Source: Duganella sp. 1411 (GTDB lineage Bacteria; Pseudomonadota; Gammaproteobacteria; Burkholderiales; Burkholderiaceae_D). Taken from it: a DNA stretch of 64,000 bases. The position numbers were made by a program, and so were the translations under genes. The stretch is taken from positions 2,604,001-2,668,000 of the forward strand of contig NZ_JAFICD010000001.1 of assembly GCF_017833525.1 (NCBI RefSeq). The letters run 5' to 3'. Numbering within the stretch: position 1 is the first letter of the stretch; each line of letters begins with the position of its first letter. The notes beneath the pieces were generated by a model. It worked only from the letters and a program-made list of their open reading frames with translations. It was not told the origin of the DNA and did not search any database. Positions 37,175-44,912 of this stretch are shown one piece after another.

Positions 37175-39055
37175 CTAGGCCGCCATGCGTACACTTCCCC
37201 TGCATCCGTCCATCAGGAACGATAGGCCCACCACTAGCACCAGTTCGCCCTCGGCCGAGCGCGCGGTGCCGGTGATGCCCTCGACGCTGATCGCGGTCAT
37301 CGGCTTGATCACCAGGTCGGCCGTGCCGTCGACCGCTTCCACGGCCAGAATATACGGCTGTGGCGCGGCGACAACAATGCCCACCTTCTCGCGGCAGCTC
37401 TCGTAGCCCAGCGCATCGGCCAGCGACCGCACCGGCAGCGGCCGGCCCTGGTCCTTGAGGACCGGGGCGCCGCCCACTTCCATGAACACCTCCGGCAGCT
37501 CGACCACGCGCTGCACCACGGCCATCGGCAGCGCCAGCGCGGCGCCCGAGGTCGAAACCAGCATGGTCGGCACGATCGACAGCTCGATCGGCAGACGGAT
37601 GGCGAACTTGGTGCCCTTGCCCAGCTGCGACTCGATGTGGATGGCGCCGCGGTTCTTCTCCACGGCGGTCTTCACCACGTCCATGCCGACCCCGCGGCCG
37701 GACACGCTCGAGGCCACTTCCTTGGTCGAGAACCCCGGCAGGAACACCAGCTGGAAGCACTCGTCGTTGGTCAGGTTGGCCGACTCGCTGATCAAGCCTT
37801 TTTGCTGCGCCTTGGTGCGCAGCATCACCGGATCCATGCCCTTGCCGTCGTCCTGCAGCACGATCATCACGCTGTTGGCCTCCTGCCACGCCTTGAGCGA
37901 GATGAACGACTTGGCCGGCTTGCCCGCCGCCAGCCGGTCTTCCGGCGATTCGACGCCATGGTCCAGCGAGTTGCGCAGCATGTGCACCAGCGGATCGTAC
38001 AGGCTGTCGACGACCACGCGGTCGACCTCGGTCTCGGCGCCCTCGATGGTCAGTTCGACGTCCTTGCCCAGGTCCTTGGCCAGCTCGCGCACCAGGCGCG
38101 GGAACTTTTGGAACAGGCGGCCGACCGGCTGCATGCGCGTCGCCAGGGTGGCGCGCTGCAGTTCGGTCGAATAGCGCGACGCCCGCTCCAGCGTCTCGGC
38201 CAAGGTGGCCATCAAGGTCTGGGCCTGGCCCTCGAACTTGAACTGCAACAGGCGCTCGAGCAGCACGGCGGCCTGGTTGGCGGCCTGCACCGATTCGCCC
38301 GCCACTTCCAGCAAGGCATCCAGTTTAACAGCATCGACGCGGATCGACTCTTCTTTGGCCGGGGCCGCATGCGGACGCTCCTCGCGTTTCTCGGGCGCGT
38401 CGCGCTTGACGGGGGCGGCGACGGCGCCGGCGGCGGGCGCGGCGGCCGGCGCGGCGACCGCAGCGGCCGGGGCCGCGGCGGCGACCGGGGCGGCGGCGGC
38501 CGGACGCGTATAGCTGCCGGCCGGCATCACGGCTTCATACATGCCTTCCCAGTCGAGGCCGTCCTCGGACGTGATCGACACGGGCGCGGACGCCACCGGG
38601 GCGGCGGCCGCCGGGGCCGCTGCCGGCGCCGGGGCGGCGGCGGGGGCCGGCGCGGCGGCCGATGCGCCGGTCTTGCCCTCGATGGCGTCGGTCAGGATCA
38701 GTTCCAGGTCCTTCGGCATCGGCGCCAGGCTGTGCGGCTCGGCGCCGTTGTTCAGTTCGGCGAGCTGGTCGGCCACGAAGCCGGACGCCTGCAGCGCCGC
38801 CTCGATCGCGATCGGCGTCACCGGCGCGGCGCCGGTGCGCAGCGCGTCGAACAGGTTCTCGGTCAGGTGGCAGGCCGCCACCATCGCCGGCAGGCCCATG
38901 AAGCCGGCGCCGCCCTTGATGGTATGGAAGGAGCGGAACACCGCATTCAGCGTCTCTTTGTTGTCGGGGTCGCGTTCGAGCCGCAGCAAGTGCTCTTCAA
39001 CGTTGACCGCCAGATCCATCGCCTCGACGACGAAATCCTTGAGCATATCGTCCAT
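37175..39055 (-). CDS. cheA: Chemotaxis histidine kinase CheA
   Basis: A 626-residue cytoplasmic kinase. The HPt domain (1-105) has the phospho-accepting His44 in RSFHTIKGGAGFMG. A long alanine/proline linker (about 130-235) follows where the CheY/CheB-docking P2 domain would be, and I see no P2 fold. Then come the dimerisation helices, the ATP-binding domain (VHMLRNSLDHGVESPEDRLA, DDGKGMDP, GRGVGMDVV) and the CheW-like receptor-coupling domain at the C-terminus. Its ATG overlaps the cheZ stop by one base (TAATG). No cheW, cheY or receptor gene is in the window. An intrinsic terminator ends the message. Confidence 0.93.
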   Translation of the reverse strand: MDDMLKDFVVEAMDLAVNVEEHLLRLERDPDNKETLNAVFRSFHTIKGGAGFMGLPAMVAACHLTENLFDALRTGAAPVTPIAIEAALQASGFVADQLAELNNGAEPHSLAPMPKDLELILTDAIEGKTGASAAAPAPAAAPAPAAAPAAAAPVASAPVSITSEDGLDWEGMYEAVMPAGSYTRPAAAAPVAAAAPAAAVAAPAAAPAAGAVAAPVKRDAPEKREERPHAAPAKEESIRVDAVKLDALLEVAGESVQAANQAAVLLERLLQFKFEGQAQTLMATLAETLERASRYSTELQRATLATRMQPVGRLFQKFPRLVRELAKDLGKDVELTIEGAETEVDRVVVDSLYDPLVHMLRNSLDHGVESPEDRLAAGKPAKSFISLKAWQEANSVMIVLQDDGKGMDPVMLRTKAQQKGLISESANLTNDECFQLVFLPGFSTKEVASSVSGRGVGMDVVKTAVEKNRGAIHIESQLGKGTKFAIRLPIELSIVPTMLVSTSGAALALPMAVVQRVVELPEVFMEVGGAPVLKDQGRPLPVRSLADALGYESCREKVGIVVAAPQPYILAVEAVDGTADLVIKPMTAISVEGITGTARSAEGELVLVVGLSFLMDGCRGSVRMAA

Positions 39056-39891
39056 TAGAATCCCAGGTCAGCAAGCAGGTCGTCGACATTGTCCTGGTTC
39101 AGCGCCACGGCCGGAGCCGAGGGGCCGGACATCAGGGACACTTCTTTTTGCGCGATTTTCTCGCGTACCGCCGGCGGCGCGTTGTCGCGCAGCAGTTCCG
39201 CCAGTTCGTGCTCCACCGTCTTGGTGATGTTCACCACTTTCTTGATCAGCTGGCCGGTGATGTCCTGGAAGTCCTGGGCCATCATGATTTCGAGCAGACG
39301 GGCCTTTTCGGCCTCGGTGGCGGCCGACACGGCCACCGCGAAGGCCTGCGAGTCGCCGGCGAGCTGCTTGAACTGGTCCAGGCTGAGCTTGCCCGCGAAC
39401 AGGTCGGCCCAGCGGGTTTCCATTTCCTTCGACTTTTTCGACAGCGTGTCCTGCTCGGGCATGCCCTCGTCGAGCGTGTTGAGCACCTTGTTGGCGGCCT
39501 GCTCGGTGAGCGTGGCGACGTATTCCAAGCGGTCCTGGGCGTCGTTGATCTGCGACGAGGCCTCGGTCAGCGCCTTGTCGTAGCCCAGCTCGCGCAGCGA
39601 ATCGTGCAGCAGGCGCACGATGCCGCCCAGGCGCTCGAACATCGGCTTGTCGCCGCCCTCCTCGGCCTCGCCGCCGTCGGCGGCGGGCGCGGGCGCGGCG
39701 GCCACCGGGGCCGGCGCGGGCGCCGCAGCGGCGTCGGCCGGCCGGGCCGACGACACCTCGTCGAACAGGCTTTCCAGGTCGTCTTCGGCGGCGGCGGGTG
39801 CGGGGGCAGGCGCTGGAGCGGGCGCTGCGGTCTTGCTCTGAGCGGACACTTCTTCAAATAATGCGTCGAAATCATCAGCGGCGTTGGTCAT
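39055..39891 (-). CDS. cheZ: Chemotaxis phosphatase CheZ
   Basis: A 278-residue phosphatase of phospho-CheY. The catalytic helix motif QDFQDITGQLIKKV is intact, as is the CheY-binding C-terminal peptide DNVDDLLADLGF. The N-terminus carries two extra short acidic-hydrophobic motifs separated by an Ala-Pro linker: DDFDALFEEVS (6-16) and DDLESLFDEVS (37-47). Both resemble the FliM/CheZ-type CheY-docking peptide, and make the protein about 60 residues longer than E. coli CheZ (214). It is first in a two-gene unit with cheA; 396 nt of upstream DNA hold its promoter. Confidence 0.92.
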   Translation of the reverse strand: MTNAADDFDALFEEVSAQSKTAAPAPAPAPAPAAAEDDLESLFDEVSSARPADAAAAPAPAPVAAAPAPAADGGEAEEGGDKPMFERLGGIVRLLHDSLRELGYDKALTEASSQINDAQDRLEYVATLTEQAANKVLNTLDEGMPEQDTLSKKSKEMETRWADLFAGKLSLDQFKQLAGDSQAFAVAVSAATEAEKARLLEIMMAQDFQDITGQLIKKVVNITKTVEHELAELLRDNAPPAVREKIAQKEVSLMSGPSAPAVALNQDNVDDLLADLGF

Positions 39892-40287
39892 AATCCCTGC
39901 TTCTCCATAATTTGTAAAATTGCTGCCCTCAACTTTGCGCTAGTGATGACGCTCGGCAATAAAAAGCACTTATGCGAGTGTAGCAGGGCATCGTCGAAAT
40001 ATTCAATCCCGGCGTCGGCTCGCCTGCCTTGTTCCCCGTCTCAAAGCCCAGTTTCGTTGTATTTGGGGATACTATCACCGGATGGAACGCCAAAGTACGG
40101 GTCGTGGCACGAAAGTAATGCCCATGTGCAAAAAAAACCGCCGGGCAACTGTGAACAAGTGTTACAGCGGCCCGGGCGGCGCCCATAAAGCGCTTTTATT
40201 TGATAAACATCAAGTCTTTCCATCCTAGCAATAGTGTAATTCGCGACTACAATAGCGGATAGGCCGCGTTGAAAAAGGAGGCTCGCC
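39892..40287. other. Divergent intergenic region between cheZ and the universal stress gene
   Basis: No credible gene in this 396-nt stretch. It must hold the cheZ-cheA promoter and the stress-gene promoter. Visible structure: an FNR-type site at 40200-40213, and a bulged inverted repeat CTGTGAACAAGTGTTACAG at 40149-40167, in which CTGT/ACAG and AACA/TGTT pair. Confidence 0.6.
40200..40240 (+). promoter_or_regulatory. FNR/ANR-type operator with -10 element upstream of the stress gene
   Basis: TTGATAAACATCAA (40200-40213) is a perfect TTGAT-N4-ATCAA site. A -10-like TGTAAT lies at 40235-40240, which puts the operator centre near -41 of the predicted transcription start. This is the classic class II activator position. 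The downstream gene has AAAAAGGAGG before its ATG. Confidence 0.8.
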
Positions 40288-40755
40288 ATGTACCGTAAAA
40301 TCCTGATCACCACCGACGGCTCCGCCGTGTCGAGCAAGACCGCCTGCGCCGGCGTGGCGCTGGCCGAACAGCTCGGCGCCGAGGTGCTGGCCGTGTTCGT
40401 CGCGCCCGAATACCAGTACCCGATCTACGTCGAGATCATCCCGCCGAGCTATCCCAGCGAGGACGAATACCGCGCCGCCATGCTGCGCGCCGGCCGCGAG
40501 CACACCAAGGACGTGGTCGAATCGTGCGCCCGCCGCAACGTCCGTTGCGAGGCGTTGACAACGTTTTCGGAGAGCGCCGCGCTGAAGATCGTCGATGTGG
40601 CGGAAAGCAACGCTTGCGACTTGATCTTCATGGGCTCGCACGGGCGCAGCGGCTGGGGCCAGCTGCTGCTGGGCAGCGTGACCAACAAGGTGTTGTCGCA
40701 CTCGCGCATCCCGGTGCTGGTGCACCGCTTGATCAAAGAGCCGGACCACAAATAA
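40288..40755 (+). CDS. Universal stress protein (UspA family)
   Basis: A 155-residue UspA-fold protein, MYRKILITTDGSAVSSKTAC at the start. The ATP-binding signature GSHGRSGWGQLLLGSVTNKV is complete (G-x2-G-x9-GS), placing it in the nucleotide-binding Usp branch. Expression is probably raised at low oxygen through the FNR-type site in its promoter. A response regulator gene follows in the same direction after 89 nt. Confidence 0.93.
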   Translation: MYRKILITTDGSAVSSKTACAGVALAEQLGAEVLAVFVAPEYQYPIYVEIIPPSYPSEDEYRAAMLRAGREHTKDVVESCARRNVRCEALTTFSESAALKIVDVAESNACDLIFMGSHGRSGWGQLLLGSVTNKVLSHSRIPVLVHRLIKEPDHK

Positions 40756-40844
40756 AATACGGTCCCCGCGCTTTCTATAGTAAGATAACAAGGTTAATTC
40801 AAACGCAACAGTATTTTCTTTAGGTCACTTGAGATAGCCCCTTT

Positions 40845-41489
40845 ATGATTCGAATAGTCATTGCGGACGACCACACCATCATGCGCGAAGGTCTCAAGCG
40901 CATCCTCGACGGCGCCCCCGACATCGACATCGTGGGCGAGGCGATCGACGGCTTCGAAGTGCTCGGCCACGTGCGCCAGGGCGGCTTCGACCTGCTGCTG
41001 CTGGACCTGTCGATGCCCGGGCGCAGCGGCGTCGACCTGATCCGCCAGATCAAGGCCGAGGCGCCCAAGCTCGCCATCCTGATCCTCACCATGCACGAGG
41101 AGGAGCAGTACGCGGTGCGCGCCATCCGCGCCGGCGCCCAGGGCTACCTGACCAAGGAGAGCGCCGGCACCCAGCTGGTCGGCGCGATCCGCAAGGTCGC
41201 CTCCGGCCGGCCCTACATCAGCACCGAGGTGGCCGAGCAACTGGCGCTCAACATCATGATGCCCAACGAAAGCCTGTTGCATAAACAGCTGTCGGACCGC
41301 GAATTCGAAGTGTTTTCGTTATTGGTCGCAGGCAAATCGATCACCGAGATCGCCAACAGCCTGCACCTGAGCGTCAAGACCGTCAGCACGCACAAAACCC
41401 GCATCATGCAGAAAATGGGCATGAACTCGCTGTCGGAAATGGTCCAATATGCCGTGGCGCATCGTTTGTTATCCCCGTTCAAAACCTGA
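40845..41489 (+). CDS. NarL/FixJ-type response regulator
   Basis: A 214-residue two-domain regulator. The receiver domain has the acidic pair in IADDHTIMREG, the phospho-acceptor Asp54 in LLLDLSMPG, and the conserved Thr and Lys in LILTMHEEE and YLTKES. The C-terminal LuxR-type helix-turn-helix (LSDREFEVFSLLVAGKSITE, LHLSVKTVSTHKTRIMQKM) binds DNA. No histidine kinase gene is adjacent, so its input is unknown. The neighbouring stress protein and Crp/Fnr regulator suggest a redox or oxygen-related circuit, an inference from context only. Confidence 0.92.
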   Translation: MIRIVIADDHTIMREGLKRILDGAPDIDIVGEAIDGFEVLGHVRQGGFDLLLLDLSMPGRSGVDLIRQIKAEAPKLAILILTMHEEEQYAVRAIRAGAQGYLTKESAGTQLVGAIRKVASGRPYISTEVAEQLALNIMMPNESLLHKQLSDREFEVFSLLVAGKSITEIANSLHLSVKTVSTHKTRIMQKMGMNSLSEMVQYAVAHRLLSPFKT

Positions 41490-41504
41490 CCGGCGCCCGG
41501 GCCA

Positions 41505-41520
41505 GTAGGAGTCCTCCTAC
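41505..41520. promoter_or_regulatory. Perfect inverted repeat, possible operator
   Basis: GTAGGAG-TC-CTCCTAC, 16 nt after the response-regulator stop and about 200 nt before the Crp/Fnr gene. No T-run follows, so it is not a canonical terminator. A partial half (CCTACTCCC) recurs 15-20 nt downstream. Confidence 0.4.
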
Positions 41521-41724
41521 AACCGTGCGCTGACGCCTACTCCCATATTCAGCCATTGCTGATATCTATCTCCTCCCTCTGTTGGCATACTGAAACCACA
41601 CGATTGATGCTGCAAGGCTACATGCCAAGCAGCGAGATGCCGCAAGGCACATTTGCTTTATAAAATGTCATGCAGTCAACCGTTCCCGGCCTAACGTATA
41701 GCTTTACCTGATCAGGAGATCAAC

Positions 41725-42594
41725 ATGCTGTCAACGCAAACGTCTGAAATTCGCCCAGTCACCACCGCGACGGTGCAATCCTCTTCGATGGAAGCAGGCC
41801 GTCAGCGTCAGGGGCGGCTCTGGTCGAACCTGAAGGAGGTCTGCGACCTGCTGCACATTCCGGCCGCCGTCTCGGTCGCCACCGAGGAGCTGCTGTTCCA
41901 GCACGTGCAGTTCAAGACGGGCCAGCGCATCCACACGATCGGCCAGCCGTTCGACACGCTGTACATCGTCAACTCCGGTTTCCTCAAGACCGTGCTGATC
42001 GACGAGTTCGGCAACGAGCAGGTGCTCAGCTTCCCGATGAAGGGCGACATGCTCGGCGTCGACGGCATCCACACCCGCCACTACTCGTCGGAGGCGGTGG
42101 CGCTGTCCGATTGCGACCTGATCCTGCTGCCGTTCAAGAAGCTCACCGCCCTCGGCCGCGTGCACCTGGAGCTGGAAAACATGATGTACGGCGTCATGAG
42201 CCGCGAGCTGGTGCGCGAACAGGCGATGATCGGCATGCTGGGCGCGCTCAGCGCCGAGGCCCGCGTGGCGCGCTTCCTGGTGTCGCTGGCGGACCGTTTC
42301 GCACAGATGGGCTACTCGAGCAAACTGTTCAACCTGCGCATGACGCGCCACGAGATCGGCAGCTACCTGGGCCTGACCCTGGAGACGGTCAGCCGCACCT
42401 TGTCGGCCTTCAACGAAATCGGCCTCATCAGCGTGGACCAGCGCACCATCGGCATCAAGGACCCGGAGGCGCTCAAGACCTTGCGGCGCCTGCCGCCGTC
42501 GCGCACCCGCGCCAAACAGCTGGCCGCGGCCAAGAGCAAGGCGGGCGAGGCCGGCGAGGCGGTCACGCCGGGCCAGCTGCTGGCCACGCTGTAA
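41725..42594 (+). CDS. Crp/Fnr-family transcriptional regulator
   Basis: A 289-residue regulator with an N-terminal cyclic-nucleotide-binding-type beta-barrel (about 50-165) and a Crp-type helix-turn-helix (about 200-260). The recognition helix reads LTLETVSRTLSAF, with the E-x2-SR pattern used by FNR to read TTGAT-N4-ATCAA. The four-cysteine cluster ligands of true FNR are missing: I see only a lone N-terminal cysteine (EVCDLL) and one aligned with the internal ligand (SDCDLI). Oxygen sensing by [4Fe-4S] is therefore unlikely. The Ala/Lys-rich tail is not family-typical. It may act on the FNR-type site upstream of the nearby stress gene. Confidence 0.88.
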   Translation: MLSTQTSEIRPVTTATVQSSSMEAGRQRQGRLWSNLKEVCDLLHIPAAVSVATEELLFQHVQFKTGQRIHTIGQPFDTLYIVNSGFLKTVLIDEFGNEQVLSFPMKGDMLGVDGIHTRHYSSEAVALSDCDLILLPFKKLTALGRVHLELENMMYGVMSRELVREQAMIGMLGALSAEARVARFLVSLADRFAQMGYSSKLFNLRMTRHEIGSYLGLTLETVSRTLSAFNEIGLISVDQRTIGIKDPEALKTLRRLPPSRTRAKQLAAAKSKAGEAGEAVTPGQLLATL

Positions 42595-42736
42595 GCCGAC
42601 CCGGGCAATCAACCCAGCCTTGGGCCCGGCCTCCCCGCCGGGCCTTTTTTTGCGTCCCTTCCATCCGCCCGTCCCGGGTCACTTTCATTTCAAATAATTC
42701 TTGCATTCCGTCCCGCCTTCCACAATAATGAATGCA

Positions 42737-42755
42737 AATACGAATCATTCTTATT
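42737..42755 (+). promoter_or_regulatory. Fur-box-like operator upstream of hemP
   Basis: AATACGAATCATTCTTATT matches the AATGAGAATCATTCTCATT form of the Fur operator at 16 of 19 positions, with the GAATCATTC core intact. It ends 16 nt before the hemP ATG. Confidence 0.7.
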
Positions 42756-42771
42756 TAAAGGAGAAACGACG

Positions 42772-42972
42772 ATGACCACCACCACCCTGCCGCTGTCCCA
42801 GCCTTCCCGCCCCGTTCCCGCCATGGTATCGGCCGTCTCGGCGGCAACCCCGGTCAAGCGCATCAGCAGCGCCGGCCTGATGGACGGTGGCCGCGAGGTC
42901 GAAATCGAACACGCGGGCCGCGTCTACCGCCTGCGCGTCACCCAGCTCAACAAGCTGATCCTGACCGCCTGA
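42772..42972 (+). CDS. hemP: Hemin uptake protein HemP
   Basis: A 66-residue protein of the HemP family. The conserved C-terminal half is complete: GREVEIEHAGRVYRLRVTQLNKLILTA (residues 40-66) follows the usual SxxLxxGxxxxxIxHxGxxYxLRxTxxxKLILTK pattern. The N-terminal half is variable. HemP genes are Fur-controlled and in Burkholderia act as regulators of haem-receptor expression. No haem receptor is adjacent; the next genes are an unknown and a DUF2325 gene. The ATG follows AAAGGAG and a Fur-like box. Confidence 0.88.
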   Translation: MTTTTLPLSQPSRPVPAMVSAVSAATPVKRISSAGLMDGGREVEIEHAGRVYRLRVTQLNKLILTA

Positions 42973-43070
42973 TCCGCGTTTGACCGCTTGCCCGGGCGCC
43001 GCCGCGCCCACTCCCCCGAGTCGCCAGCCATGCCGCCAGCCACACTCCCAATTTGCCCCAGGAGCGTTTG

Positions 43071-43409
43071 ATGGCCATAGACCGTAGCAATCCGATTTTT
43101 CTCGCCCCGCCGCAGGGACAGGGCGGACACAATCCCGAACTGATGCTGTCCGCCGTGCTGCATCTGATGTCGCACTACACCGCCGGCGCCGACGCCGCCG
43201 GCGGCTGCGTCAAGCTGGCCTCGGTGATCGAGCGCCACCTGAAGGCGCTGGCCGGCCTGCCGGAGCTGGCGCCGGTGCTCAGCGCCACCTGCCAGCAGTT
43301 GTCCGAGCAGTGGGCCACGGTGGTCGAACGCAGCCTGCACGAGCAGGAAAAGACCAATTTCCTCAGCCGCATCATGGCGCGCGCCCGCAGCGCGCCGGCC
43401 ACCGCCTGA
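43071..43409 (+). CDS. Hypothetical helical protein in the hemP group
   Basis: A 112-residue protein I do not recognise. After a short N-terminus (MAIDRSNPIFLAPPQGQGG) it appears all-helical (NPELMLSAVLHLMSHYTAGA, VIERHLKALAGLPELAPVLS, EQWATVVERSLHEQEKTNFL). There is no signal peptide or membrane segment. The ATG at 43071 has CAGGAG at the right distance; an in-frame ATG at 43053 lacks one. It lies 98 nt after hemP and 13 nt before the DUF2325 gene, so it is probably co-transcribed with both. That suggests an iron or haem connection, an inference from context. Confidence 0.7.
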   Translation: MAIDRSNPIFLAPPQGQGGHNPELMLSAVLHLMSHYTAGADAAGGCVKLASVIERHLKALAGLPELAPVLSATCQQLSEQWATVVERSLHEQEKTNFLSRIMARARSAPATA

Positions 43410-43422
43410 GGAGACCCCACCG

Positions 43423-44718
43423 ATGTGCGAAAAACACGATCCGCTGGCGGCCATCATCGCCGCCGCCATGCCGCAGGTGGCCGGCGCCGCCCCGATCGGC
43501 CCACGGCAGACCGAGCCGGCGCCGCGGCAAGTCATCAAACCGGTCATCAACAACGTCGCCGCCATCCTCGCCGGGCAGCCGGAGGCGCACACCTCGCGCC
43601 GCCGGCGCCTGTGGGAGCTGGGCCACGCCTGCCATTGCCCGCTGGTGGGCGTCGGCTTTCCGCTCGGCGTGCTGCGCAAGCTGGTCGATAAAGTCACCAA
43701 CGGCAAGGTGGTGGCCGACGACTACGAGGTGCATGTCGGCGCCGTGACCGAGTGCGCCAGCCGCAACCGCCTGTCCGAGGCGCTGCAAAAGGAGCTGGAA
43801 CGGCGCTACGCGGCCGTGCTGCTGCGCTTCCGGGCCGCCAGGACGACCGAACAGGTCGGCGAGCTGTGGCGGGCCGCCGTGGCCGCCGGCGACGTCGCGG
43901 GGGCCTTCTGGGCCGGCCTGACGCACCCCCGCTGCAGCAGCGAGCTCGAGGAACAGATGTGCCGCGACCTGCACATGGTGCAACACCAGGCCGGCGCCTG
44001 CGTGCGCGCCGACATCGGCAAGTTCAACGCCACCCTGGCCGAGAACGCGCGCCTGGCGCACGACCTGGCCAAGGCCCAGCAGCGCGCCGCCGCCCTGCTG
44101 GCCGACAAGAGCGCCGACGCCGAGCGCCACGCCACGCAATTGATGCAGCTGCGCGCCCAGCTGGTGGGCAAGGACAGCATGATCGACTCGCTGCGCACCG
44201 AGCTGGAACAGTTGCGCGGCTCGATCCCGGGGCTGGAGACGCGCGCCAAACTGGCCGAGCGGCTGGCCCAGATGGACGAGCGCGAACGCGCGCTGCGCCA
44301 GCAGATCGCCGAGCTCAAGACCGAGGCGCTGCGCGCGGCCGAGCCGCCGGCGCCGATCCAGGAGGAAACCCGCCAGGTGGTCGAGCACGTGATGAAGATG
44401 ACGCCGCGCCTCAGCGACCGGGCCGTGCTGTGCGTGGGCGGGCGTTCCGGCAACGTCGCCACCTACCGCGAACTGATCGAGCGCGAAGGCGCGCAGTTCG
44501 CCCACCACGACGGCGGCCTGGAGGACAACGCCAACCGCCTCGACGCCAGCCTGGCGGCGGCCGACCTGGTGATCTGCCAGACCGGCTGCATCAGCCACAG
44601 CGCCTACTGGCGCGTGAAGGATTATTGCAAGCGCACGGGCACGCGCTGCGTGTTCATCGACAACCCCAGCATCTCGAGCCTGGCGCGCGGGCTGGAGCAG
44701 GCCGGCGCCGAACCCTAA
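43423..44718 (+). CDS. DUF2325-domain protein with central coiled coil
   Basis: A 431-residue cytoplasmic protein. The N-terminal region contains two short cysteine/histidine groups (MCEKHDP, HACHCPLVG). A helical coiled coil follows (about 200-310, heptad-rich, LAENARLAHDLAKAQQRAAA onward). The C-terminal DUF2325 domain (VLCVGGRSGNVATYRELIER, HHDGGLEDNANRLDASLAAA, DLVICQTGCISHSAYWRVKD) has conserved cysteine and histidine residues. The biochemical role of DUF2325 is not known to me. It is probably transcribed with hemP from the Fur-controlled promoter. Confidence 0.85.
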   Translation: MCEKHDPLAAIIAAAMPQVAGAAPIGPRQTEPAPRQVIKPVINNVAAILAGQPEAHTSRRRRLWELGHACHCPLVGVGFPLGVLRKLVDKVTNGKVVADDYEVHVGAVTECASRNRLSEALQKELERRYAAVLLRFRAARTTEQVGELWRAAVAAGDVAGAFWAGLTHPRCSSELEEQMCRDLHMVQHQAGACVRADIGKFNATLAENARLAHDLAKAQQRAAALLADKSADAERHATQLMQLRAQLVGKDSMIDSLRTELEQLRGSIPGLETRAKLAERLAQMDERERALRQQIAELKTEALRAAEPPAPIQEETRQVVEHVMKMTPRLSDRAVLCVGGRSGNVATYRELIEREGAQFAHHDGGLEDNANRLDASLAAADLVICQTGCISHSAYWRVKDYCKRTGTRCVFIDNPSISSLARGLEQAGAEP

Positions 44719-44788
44719 CGAACGGACGGGCGGCCAAATCCACCCCAACCCCAACCGCAGGTTCAACGAGACGCCGGCGCCGCCATCA

Positions 44789-44833
44789 TGGGGTCGTACC
44801 CCGTTGGGTACGACCCCGCTTGGCGGTGCGGGT
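44789..44833. repeat. Family B palindrome, copy 5 (3' of the DUF2325 gene)
   Basis: Inner hairpin GGGGTCGTACCCC/GGGTACGACCCC followed by the right outer arm GTGCGGGT (44826-44833). It abuts the terminator of the TonB receptor gene. Confidence 0.87.
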
Positions 44834-44896
44834 AAAAAAAAACCCCCACCCGCGCTGAACACGGTCTTAACCGGTTCAGGCTGGTGGGGGTTTTTT
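44834..44896 (-). terminator. Bipartite intrinsic terminator of the TonB receptor gene
   Basis: Outer stem CCCCCACC (44843-44850)/GGTGGGGG (44883-44890) with an inner stem CTGAAC/GTTCAG. An A-tract on one side and T-tract on the other let it serve both converging genes (DUF2325 and the receptor). Confidence 0.9.
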
Positions 44897-44912
44897 CATG
44901 CCGGGAACTAGC

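Noticed and set aside
39943..40337. Short frames on both strands in the cheZ-stress gene gap
   Set aside because: No ribosome sites, biased composition, and they overlap the FNR-type operator and the start of the stress gene.
41709..41725. TGATCAGGAGATCAA just before the Crp/Fnr start, similar to an FNR site
   Set aside because: The half-sites have a six-base spacer rather than four, and the sequence includes the ribosome-binding site.
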